Assembly (NCBI GenBank): GCA_045594545.1
Contig: JAZNYQ010000037.1
Location: forward strand, 1-27,822
DNA length: 27,822 nucleotides
From: CAKSHC01 sp045594545
GTDB lineage: Bacteria > Bacillota > Clostridia > Oscillospirales > UMGS1783
Direction of reading: 5' to 3'
The notes below the pieces were generated by a model that was not told the origin of the DNA, made no database searches, and saw only the letters and a list, made by a program, of their open reading frames with translations. Position numbers and translations under genes: made by a program. Below, piece after piece: positions 6,088 to 12,589 of this stretch (the stretch's first letter is position 1; every line of letters starts with the position of its first letter).

Positions 6088-7055
6088 GCAAAGGCGTAGG
6101 GGGTAATCTCCACATCGGTATAGTAGGTCTTCAGAATATCGGTATAGGACATACCCGACTCAGCCAACTGTCCCGCCCCATATTGGCTCATGCCGACACA
6201 ATGCCCGTAGCCTTTAACGGTAAAGGTGATGGTATCGTCCTGTCGGGCGATCTCAAAATTGGTACTGCGCAGGGAGAGGGTGCTGCGCAGTTGCGCACCG
6301 GTAAAGGTGACCCCGCCGATCTCGGCCGACAATACCCCGCCCGAATCGCTGCGGCTGACGGTGCCGACGGCAAGCCCTTTATCGACGTCGGGTTTGATGA
6401 TGGCAAGCAGTTGATAGAGTTGCTCGGCAGAATACTCGGCCGTAGACAGGTATTGGGTGGCGTTGACATCCACAAAACTCTCCACCGCCTGCAGGTACGC
6501 CACGTCCTGCCCCCATACGTCGGCCGCCCGTTCGGTCTTGCCGGCGCTGATGGCGTGGAAAACGGCGTTGATCGGCTGTCCCTCATAGGTCAAAACCTGT
6601 CCGGCCACAGCACTGACAGCGGCGGCGATCTTGGCGTAGTACTCGTTATAATGCTCCTCGCCCCAATGTTGCTTCATTTGTAAGGGGGAAAGATATCCTT
6701 TGCAATGGCTGGGATCGTTGCAGACCCAGGCACCCTGATGTTCGGGCGCATCGGGCTCGTTGACAGATCGATAGACCATATAGGAACAGGCGGCAACGGC
6801 CTGTGCCTTGAGGGCTTCGGATGGATAGGAAGCGGGCATTTCAGCCGCCACGACTCCGCACAGATATTGGGTCAGTGTCAGCTCCTCGACCCGATCGTCC
6901 ACCAGCACGGGTATATACACCTCGGTTGGTGCCTCCTGCGCCGAGAGGGAAGGACGGTACTGGGACAGAGAGGCTGTCCATCCTTTGGACAATAAAAAGG
7001 GGAGAAGCAGAAGCAGGAGGATGTGGATGGAGAGTGTAACTAAGATCTTTTTCAT
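6084..7055 (-). CDS. spoIID: Stage II sporulation protein D, septal peptidoglycan lytic transglycosylase
   Basis: A 323-residue protein with an N-terminal membrane anchor (about 5-23) and the SpoIID/LytB domain. The block AAEMPASYPSEALKAQAVAA carries the expected catalytic Glu (E72). A Cys-rich loop, CNDPSHC at 112-118, is a likely metal-binding site as in clostridial SpoIID. The C-terminal signature is GYGHCVGMSQYGA. SpoIID cleaves peptidoglycan after SpoIIP during engulfment. The usual Gly in GHGVGM is Cys here. The ATG at 7055 follows GAGGT with 7-nt spacing; a longer reading to 7085 lacks a ribosome binding site. No convincing mother-cell (SigE) promoter could be read upstream, although the family is SigE-controlled in Bacillus. 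Confidence 0.93.
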   Translation of the reverse strand: MKKILVTLSIHILLLLLLPFLLSKGWTASLSQYRPSLSAQEAPTEVYIPVLVDDRVEELTLTQYLCGVVAAEMPASYPSEALKAQAVAACSYMVYRSVNEPDAPEHQGAWVCNDPSHCKGYLSPLQMKQHWGEEHYNEYYAKIAAAVSAVAGQVLTYEGQPINAVFHAISAGKTERAADVWGQDVAYLQAVESFVDVNATQYLSTAEYSAEQLYQLLAIIKPDVDKGLAVGTVSRSDSGGVLSAEIGGVTFTGAQLRSTLSLRSTNFEIARQDDTITFTVKGYGHCVGMSQYGAGQLAESGMSYTDILKTYYTDVEITPYAFA

Positions 7056-7085
7056 GGTATTACCTCGAAAGTTTGCAAAATACAC

Positions 7086-7114
7086 TTGTGTAAAGGGAGA
7101 AAATGCGGTATAAT
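7086..7114 (+). promoter_or_regulatory. SigA promoter of citrate synthase
   Basis: TTGTGT (7086-7091), a 17-nt spacer and a perfect TATAAT (7109-7114) lie 35 nt upstream of the citrate synthase start, divergent from spoIID. Confidence 0.75.
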
Positions 7115-7148
7115 ATATCGATACTATACCCTTAAAGGAGAGAATGAA

Positions 7149-8513
7149 ATGCTACCCAGCGATAAAAAAGATGAGCGTTTCATAGAAAGTCTATGCCATA
7201 CCCTGCGGAAAGATAACGTCATTCCGCCGGAATATTATGATCAATATAATGTTAAGCGCGGTCTGCGTAATACCGACGGAACGGGTGTCGTGGCGGGTTG
7301 TACGCACGTGTGTAACGTTCACGGCTATCTGTTGAATGAAGGGGAAAGAATCCCGCACGACGGGGAGTTGACCTACCGCGGGTATAATGTGGAGGACTTG
7401 ATTCGCGGCTTCCAAAAGGCCGATCGGTTCGGGTTTGAGGATACCGCCTTTTTGCTTCTGTTCGGGCACCTGCCGTCCAAAGAGGAGTTGCAGAAGTTCA
7501 ACGATCTGCTGTGGGAGTTTATTGAACTGCCTTACGGCTTTGTGGAAGATATGATCATGAAAGCCCCCTCGCCCGATATCATGAATAAGTTGGCGTGCGG
7601 GGTGTTGGCTCTGTACGGTTACGATGAGCAGGCGGGCAATACCGATATTGAAAATGTAGTCATGCAGTCGATCAGCCTGATCAGCCGTATGCCCTCCATT
7701 GCCGTGGCGGCTTATCAGGTCAAGAAGCGCTATTACGATAAGCGCTCCCTCTATTTCCATTTCCCTCAAAAAGGACAGAGTATGGCCGAGAGTATTCTCT
7801 ATATGCTGCGTTCGGACAAGAAATTTACCGATGCTGAGGCTAAACTTCTGGATCTGTGTCTGATTTTGCACATGGAGCACGGCGGCGGTAATAACTCGAC
7901 CTTTACTACCCGTGTCCTTACCTCGTCGGGCACCGATACCTATTCGGCCATTGCCGGTGCGATTTGTTCTCTTAAGGGCCCTAAACACGGCGGAGCCAAT
8001 GCGCAGGTGGTGAATATGCTCGAGGAGATCAAGGCCAACGTCAAGAACTGGAAAGACAAAGACGAAGTGCGGGAATATCTGCGTAGGATCGTCCGCAAAG
8101 AGGCGGGCGACGGATCGGGACTGATCTACGGTATGGGTCATGCCATCTATACCCTGTCCGACCCCCGTGCCGTGCAGTTGAAAAAGAGTGCCCGCGATCT
8201 GGCCTTGATTAAGGATATGATCGATGAGTTTGAACTGATCGAAGCGGTCGAGCGCTTAACGCCTGAGGTCTTCTGCGAGATCAAGGGCGATCGCAAGGCT
8301 ATGTGTGCCAACGTCGATCTCTATTCGGGTTTTGTCTATCGGATGCTGGGCATCCCCGAGGAACTTAATACGCCCCTGTTCGCTGCGGCCCGTGTGGTAG
8401 GCTGGTGTGCCCACCGTCTGGAAGAATTGATGACGGGCAATCGCATTATCCGTCCCGCTTATAAGGCTATTGAGGGGCGGCATAACTATGTACCGATCGG
8501 CGATCGCGACTAA
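7149..8513 (+). CDS. Citrate/2-methylcitrate synthase
   Basis: A 454-residue Si-type citrate synthase family protein that condenses oxaloacetate with acetyl-CoA (or propionyl-CoA). The three expected catalytic residues are visible: H244 in LHMEHGGGNNST, H331 in GMGHAIYTLSDPRA and D390 in CANVDLYSGF. H280 lies in GPKHGGAN. The usual HRVY after the second region is HAIY, a form I associate with clostridial members. The ATG at 7149 follows AAAGGAG with 8-nt spacing. No aconitase or isocitrate dehydrogenase follows, so it probably supplies a partial TCA route to glutamate from elsewhere in the genome (inference). A leucine-rich-repeat gene follows after 32 nt without a terminator. Choice between citrate and methylcitrate cannot be made from sequence. 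Confidence 0.93.
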   Translation: MLPSDKKDERFIESLCHTLRKDNVIPPEYYDQYNVKRGLRNTDGTGVVAGCTHVCNVHGYLLNEGERIPHDGELTYRGYNVEDLIRGFQKADRFGFEDTAFLLLFGHLPSKEELQKFNDLLWEFIELPYGFVEDMIMKAPSPDIMNKLACGVLALYGYDEQAGNTDIENVVMQSISLISRMPSIAVAAYQVKKRYYDKRSLYFHFPQKGQSMAESILYMLRSDKKFTDAEAKLLDLCLILHMEHGGGNNSTFTTRVLTSSGTDTYSAIAGAICSLKGPKHGGANAQVVNMLEEIKANVKNWKDKDEVREYLRRIVRKEAGDGSGLIYGMGHAIYTLSDPRAVQLKKSARDLALIKDMIDEFELIEAVERLTPEVFCEIKGDRKAMCANVDLYSGFVYRMLGIPEELNTPLFAAARVVGWCAHRLEELMTGNRIIRPAYKAIEGRHNYVPIGDRD

Positions 8514-8545
8514 CATATCATAACAGGTTAGGAAGGTGAAAGGAT

Positions 8546-10327
8546 ATGCAATCCAACCCCAATCAACCGGCTGTTACACAAAATAAAATAGACCCCAAAA
8601 AATTTATGCAAGTCTTCTTCATTGGCTTTGGTGCCTGTCTGGTTGCGGCAGCATTGGTGCTGGGCATTGTTGCGCTGGCCACCGGTGCGGTCGGCTCGCA
8701 TGACCAGCTGGTAGCGCACGGCGATGCCGCTCTGGCCGCCGGCAATTACCAGAAAGCCGCAGGCCATTATGAGCGTGCACTCAAATCGCAGGAGGGTTCT
8801 ATCCCCGCCCGTATCGGTCTGTGTAAGGCGTATGAAGGCATGGAAGAGTATGAAAAGATGGAAGAGGTCGCCATGCGCGGCATCAGCCTGTCTCCCGCTA
8901 CGTATGAGTTTTATGCCTTCAAGACCAAGTCGATGGCACTGCGCGGCGATATCGAAGGCGCGCACGCCTTTATGCAACAGATCACCAACGAGCACGTGTT
9001 GCTGAAGATCAACCGCAATCAGCCGGGGGATGTGATCTTCTCGGTCGAGCCCGGTTCCTACGGCGAAAAGATCACGGTGGAGCTTTCGGTCAAAGAGGGT
9101 TCGGTGATCTATTATACCAATGACGGTACGGAACCGACGGTGAAGTCGTCAACCTATCAGGATCCCTTTACGGTTGAGCACGGTACGCTGACTCTGCGCG
9201 GGTTTGCCATGTCGCAGGCCGGTCTGGTCAGTGCTCCGTTTGAAGCCACCTATACCGTGCGTGACGGCAATGCTGTCTTCGAGTTTAAGGATGCGGGCGT
9301 ATCGCAGCTGGCGCACGCCGTTCTGGGTGTGTCCCAGTCGCAGAAACTGACCTATTCGATGCTGGATAAGATCACCTCGTTTAATACCTTTGAACTCAGT
9401 TCCAGCAAGTCCATCCGCTCGCTGGAAGATTTCAAGGAGTTTGTCAACCTGTCCGAGATTCATCTGTATAACCAGAGCCATATTGACGACTTCTCGGTAC
9501 TGGCCCAAATTCCTACCCTACGCAAACTGACATTGGATAACTGTGCGGTTACCAACGACAGTCTCAAGCAGATCGCCAAGGCCACCCAGATCACTCATCT
9601 GACGGTGGATAATAACGGCTTGACCTCCACGGCCAACCTGTCGGGCATGAAAGGATTGACCGTCCTGTCGGCCTGCAATAATGATCTGAAGAAGATCGAA
9701 GGCTTGGAGAAATTAGAGAAGTTTACCACGCTGATCCTGGTCGGCAACAAGGTGGAAGATGTATCGGGGCTCAAGGGAATCAAGTCCCTGACCGAACTGT
9801 CGCTGGCCGATAACGGACTGACCTCGCTGATGGCACTCAATGGGCTCGGCGGGATCAAGAGTCTGGACATTTCCAACAATAAACTGTCCTCGCTCAGCGG
9901 CATCTCGTCCCTCTCCTCTCTGGAAACGCTCACCGCGGTCAACTGCGGCCTTTCCGATATCGCCGCCCTCTCGAAACTGACGGGGCTGGTCACTATCGAT
10001 CTGTCGGGCAACAAGATCGGCGATTTGTCGGCCCTGCGGCAGACGGGCGTGACTACGCTGACGCTGGTTGATTGCAATATCAAGTCTCTCTCTACCGTCA
10101 GCGGCATCCGTACCCTGCGCACCCTTAACGTGTCGGATAACCCGATCGAGGATGTCACCCCCATCATCTCGCTGCCGACACTGGAAACGCTGGATATCAG
10201 CAGTACCAAGGTGACGATGGTCGTTGGGCTTCGCGGTTGCGGTACGTTGCGCACCATTCGCGCGTTTAACTGTAAACTGGATGACGCCGACGGACTGGAA
10301 GGCTCCAAAATTACACTGGAACAATAA
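8546..10327 (+). CDS. Membrane-anchored TPR / chitobiase-like / leucine-rich-repeat protein
   Basis: A 593-residue protein. Residues 1-20 are polar and 22-48 form one membrane helix. Residues 53-150 form two to three TPR-like helical repeats (GDAALAAGNYQKAAGHYERAL). About 165-237 is a chitobiase/beta-hexosaminidase C-terminal-like beta domain (signature VIYYTNDGTEP). About 285-590 holds roughly a dozen leucine-rich repeats of about 21-23 residues (LTELSLADNGLTSL, IKSLDISNNKLSSL, LVTIDLSGNKIGDL), as in SDS22/internalin-like proteins. It has no catalytic motif, LPxTG or lipobox, so it is held by its helix with the repeats most likely outside. The role is unknown; adhesion or protein-protein scaffolding at the surface is plausible. 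The ATG is supported by GGAAGG nine bases upstream. Confidence 0.88.
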   Translation: MQSNPNQPAVTQNKIDPKKFMQVFFIGFGACLVAAALVLGIVALATGAVGSHDQLVAHGDAALAAGNYQKAAGHYERALKSQEGSIPARIGLCKAYEGMEEYEKMEEVAMRGISLSPATYEFYAFKTKSMALRGDIEGAHAFMQQITNEHVLLKINRNQPGDVIFSVEPGSYGEKITVELSVKEGSVIYYTNDGTEPTVKSSTYQDPFTVEHGTLTLRGFAMSQAGLVSAPFEATYTVRDGNAVFEFKDAGVSQLAHAVLGVSQSQKLTYSMLDKITSFNTFELSSSKSIRSLEDFKEFVNLSEIHLYNQSHIDDFSVLAQIPTLRKLTLDNCAVTNDSLKQIAKATQITHLTVDNNGLTSTANLSGMKGLTVLSACNNDLKKIEGLEKLEKFTTLILVGNKVEDVSGLKGIKSLTELSLADNGLTSLMALNGLGGIKSLDISNNKLSSLSGISSLSSLETLTAVNCGLSDIAALSKLTGLVTIDLSGNKIGDLSALRQTGVTTLTLVDCNIKSLSTVSGIRTLRTLNVSDNPIEDVTPIISLPTLETLDISSTKVTMVVGLRGCGTLRTIRAFNCKLDDADGLEGSKITLEQ

Positions 10328-10334
10328 AAAAGGC

Positions 10335-10363
10335 TTGATTTTTGGTAATTCTTGTGATACACT
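10335..10363 (+). promoter_or_regulatory. Promoter of the rimP-nusA-infB operon
   Basis: TTGATT (10335-10340) and TACACT (10358-10363) are separated by 17 nt, just after the preceding gene ends. The predicted start near 10370 places the 10378-10405 stem-loop at the very 5' end of the operon mRNA. Confidence 0.65.
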
Positions 10364-10377
10364 AAATACGGTAATGT

Positions 10378-10405
10378 CAAGAGCAGGGTTTCGGCCCTGC
10401 TCTTG
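10378..10405 (+). promoter_or_regulatory. 5' leader stem-loop of the rimP operon
   Basis: A perfect 11-bp stem (CAAGAGCAGGG with CCCTGCTCTTG) closes a 6-nt TTTCGG loop. It is followed by AGTGCATTTTAT, not a clean T-run. It could terminate read-through from the leucine-rich-repeat gene, protect the 5' end, or act in NusA-dependent attenuation of its own operon. Confidence 0.6.
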
Positions 10406-10438
10406 AGTGCATTTTATATGAAAAACGGAGGGGTGCTC

Positions 10439-10897
10439 GTGGCGCAAAATACAGCCGAAAAGTTGCTGGAATTGGCAACGCCGATCGTGGAAGAATTGGG
10501 ATATACGGTGTGGGACACCGAATTTGTCAAAGAGGGCAGTGAATATTTCCTGCGTATCTATATCGACAGTGAGTCGGGCATCGGTGCCGATGACTGCGAG
10601 AAGGTCTCCCGCGCATTGTCCGACCCGTTGGACGAGGCCGATTTCATCAGCCACTCCTATATCTTTGAGGTCTGTTCCCCCGGCATTGAACGCCGCCTGC
10701 GAATGGATTGGCATTTTGAAGCGTATCTTGGCGAAAAGGTCAATCTTCGCCTGTTTAAGGCGGTGGACGGGAAAAAGGAACTGACCGGTGAACTGGTACA
10801 GTACGGCGACGGGCTGTGTACCGTAACGGTAGACGGAACCGAGGTAGCCGTGGATATAAAAAATATTTCAAAAGCAAGAACGGTCTTTGAATTTTAA
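10439..10897 (+). CDS. rimP: Ribosome maturation factor RimP
   Basis: A 152-residue cytoplasmic protein needed for maturation of the 30S subunit. The N-terminal alpha/beta domain (to about 80) ends in the family hallmark FEVCSPGIERRLR, and an SH3-like C-terminal domain (about 85-150) follows with the characteristic VDIKNISKARTVFEF. The GTG at 10439 is chosen because GGAGGGG lies six to eight bases upstream; an ATG at 10418 has no ribosome binding site. It is the first gene of the conserved rimP-nusA-infB operon. Its stop codon is embedded in the AAGGAGG of nusA, suggesting coupled translation. Confidence 0.94.
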   Translation: MAQNTAEKLLELATPIVEELGYTVWDTEFVKEGSEYFLRIYIDSESGIGADDCEKVSRALSDPLDEADFISHSYIFEVCSPGIERRLRMDWHFEAYLGEKVNLRLFKAVDGKKELTGELVQYGDGLCTVTVDGTEVAVDIKNISKARTVFEF

Positions 10898-10913
10898 GGA
10901 GGAATAAAGAAAA

Positions 10914-11993
10914 ATGTCTGCAAACAGCGAATTCTATGAGGCGCTTACCCTGTTAGAAAAGGAAAAGGGCATCAAGAAAGAGTATATGCTCGAAAAGATC
11001 AAGGCGGCCATCATCGCCGCCGTGAAAAAAGAGAAGAACATGGATATGCAACCCGAAAATATCGACGCCGCGTTCGACGAGGAAAAGAGAACGGTTCGTT
11101 TCTTCGTGCGCAAGTCGGTTGTGGAAGAGGTTGTCGATCCGCTGGTGGAGATCTATGTGGATGATGCCAAAAAGATCAGCAGAAAATACAAACTGGGCGA
11201 CGTGGCCGAGGTCGATCTCGATCCCAGCCGCTTCGGCCGTATTGCCGCTAAGGTCGGTAAGAACGTTATCGTTCAGGGCATCAACGAGGCCGTTTACGGA
11301 TCGCTGACCCGCGAGTTCACCGAGAAGACGGGCGAGATCGTTACCGGTGTCGTTGAGCGTATCGACCTGAAGATCAAAGCCGCCGTGCTGAGCATCGGTC
11401 GCTATGAAGTGCTGTTGCCCGTACGGGAAATGATCCCGCGGGAGACCATCGGTGAGGGCGACCGCATCAAGGTCTATGTCGTTGAAGTGCGCCGCAAGGA
11501 GAAGGATCGCGGCCGCGTGTATAACGAAGTTCTGCTCTCCCGTACCCATCCGGGTCTGGTGCGCCGTCTGTTTGAAATGGAGGTGCCTGAAGTACAGGAC
11601 GGCACGGTTGAGATCATGTCGGTAGCCCGTGAGGCGGGCAGCCGTACCAAGGTTGCCGTCATGAGCAACGACCCCGCCGTCGATCCTGTCGGCGCTTGCA
11701 TCGGTCAGAAGCGCAGCCGTATCTCCACCATCATTGATGAGATCAAGGGTGAGAAGATCGATATTATCAAGTACAATGCCGATCCGGCTCTGTATGTCAC
11801 CGCCGCGCTGTCGCCTGCCGTTGTCCTGTCGGCACAGGCCGATGAGAGCAAGAAGACCTGCTCGGTCATCGTGAACGACGATCAGTTGTCGCTGGCCATC
11901 GGTAAGGAAGGCCAGAACGCCCGTCTGGCGGCTAAACTCACCGGCTATAAGGTGGATATCAAGCCGCTGTCTGCCCTGAGCGGTCAGAACTAA
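10914..11993 (+). CDS. nusA: Transcription termination/antitermination factor NusA
   Basis: A 359-residue RNA polymerase-binding factor that promotes pausing, intrinsic termination and rRNA antitermination. Domains: the N-terminal polymerase-binding domain (1-130, EFYEALTLLEKEKGIKKEYMLE), an S1 domain (about 133-200, GEIVTGVVERIDLKIKAAVLS), KH1 (about 205-280, GACIGQKRSRISTIIDEIKGEKIDII) and KH2 (about 285-355, LSLAIGKEGQNARLAAKLTGYKVDIK). It lacks the extra acidic C-terminal repeats of proteobacterial NusA, as expected for Gram-positives. The ATG at 10914 follows AAGGAGG that overlaps the rimP stop. Confidence 0.97.
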   Translation: MSANSEFYEALTLLEKEKGIKKEYMLEKIKAAIIAAVKKEKNMDMQPENIDAAFDEEKRTVRFFVRKSVVEEVVDPLVEIYVDDAKKISRKYKLGDVAEVDLDPSRFGRIAAKVGKNVIVQGINEAVYGSLTREFTEKTGEIVTGVVERIDLKIKAAVLSIGRYEVLLPVREMIPRETIGEGDRIKVYVVEVRRKEKDRGRVYNEVLLSRTHPGLVRRLFEMEVPEVQDGTVEIMSVAREAGSRTKVAVMSNDPAVDPVGACIGQKRSRISTIIDEIKGEKIDIIKYNADPALYVTAALSPAVVLSAQADESKKTCSVIVNDDQLSLAIGKEGQNARLAAKLTGYKVDIKPLSALSGQN

Positions 11994-12006
11994 GGGGGAG
12001 TTTGGC

Positions 12007-12279
12007 GTGAAGGTACGCAAGATCCCCATGCGTATGTGCTCCGGTTGCGGCGAGAGTAAGCCGAAAAAGGAGCTGGTGCGGGTGGTGAGAAGTCCCGAGG
12101 GTGAGATCAGTATGGATCTGACCGGTAAGAAACCGGGACGTGGCGCCTACCTATGCCGTTGTGCCGACTGTCTGAAAAAGGCACGCAAATCCAAGCGGAT
12201 CGACCGTTCGCTGGAAACGACCATTCCGGCTGAGGTTTACGATGCGCTGGAAGAGGAGTTGGCCGCGCTTGAAGGATAA
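12007..12279 (+). CDS. rnpM: RNase P modulator RnpM (YlxR)
   Basis: A 90-residue basic RNA-binding protein of the YlxR family, reported in Bacillus to bind RNase P RNA and modulate its activity. Visible signatures are MRMCSGCGESKPKKELVRVV (C11, C14) and GRGAYLCRCADC (about 45-55). The start is GTG at 12007, preceded by GGGGGAG about seven bases upstream. It sits in the expected place between nusA and ylxQ, and its 3' end overlaps the start of ylxQ. Confidence 0.93.
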   Translation: MKVRKIPMRMCSGCGESKPKKELVRVVRSPEGEISMDLTGKKPGRGAYLCRCADCLKKARKSKRIDRSLETTIPAEVYDALEEELAALEG

Positions 12280-12589
12280 ATTTTTATCAAATCTCGGATT
12301 GGCCCGCCGCGCAGGAAAATTGTTGCGGGGTCGGGATGAGGTCTTTGCCGCATTAGAAAACGGCAAAGGTTTCGGATTGTATGCGGCAAGCGATCTTTCG
12401 CCCCGCACCGTCCGTCTGGTCGAGGAGCAGGGCAAGACCTTGGGACTTGACCCGATCCGAGTGGACTATACCATGTTTGAGCTGGGAAATGCCTGCGGAT
12501 TAAAACCGTTTGGTATCTTCTCGGTAGCAGACAAAAACTTTCGCAAGATGCTGGACACAGCATTGGAGAATAAGGAGGCAGTACAGTGA
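12269..12589 (+). CDS. ylxQ: L7Ae/L30e-family RNA-binding protein YlxQ
   Basis: A 106-residue protein of the L7Ae-like fold, with LGLARRAGKLLRGRDEVFAAL at the N-terminus and VDYTMFELGNACGLKPFGIFSVAD towards the C-terminus. Family members bind kink-turn RNAs; the role of YlxQ is not settled. I chose the TTG at 12269, giving the usual LKDKFLSNLGLARRAGKL start, because GAGGAG lies about ten bases upstream and the gene overlaps rnpM by 11 nt. An ATG at 12242 would add nine unusual residues (MRWKRSWPR) and remains the alternative. The stop overlaps the infB start (GTGA). Confidence 0.88.
   Translation: MKDKFLSNLGLARRAGKLLRGRDEVFAALENGKGFGLYAASDLSPRTVRLVEEQGKTLGLDPIRVDYTMFELGNACGLKPFGIFSVADKNFRKMLDTALENKEAVQ

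Noticed and set aside
7149..8513. Re-type citrate synthase of some Clostridia
   Set aside because: The Re enzyme is related to homocitrate/isopropylmalate synthases; this protein has the His/His/Asp motifs of the Si-type family.
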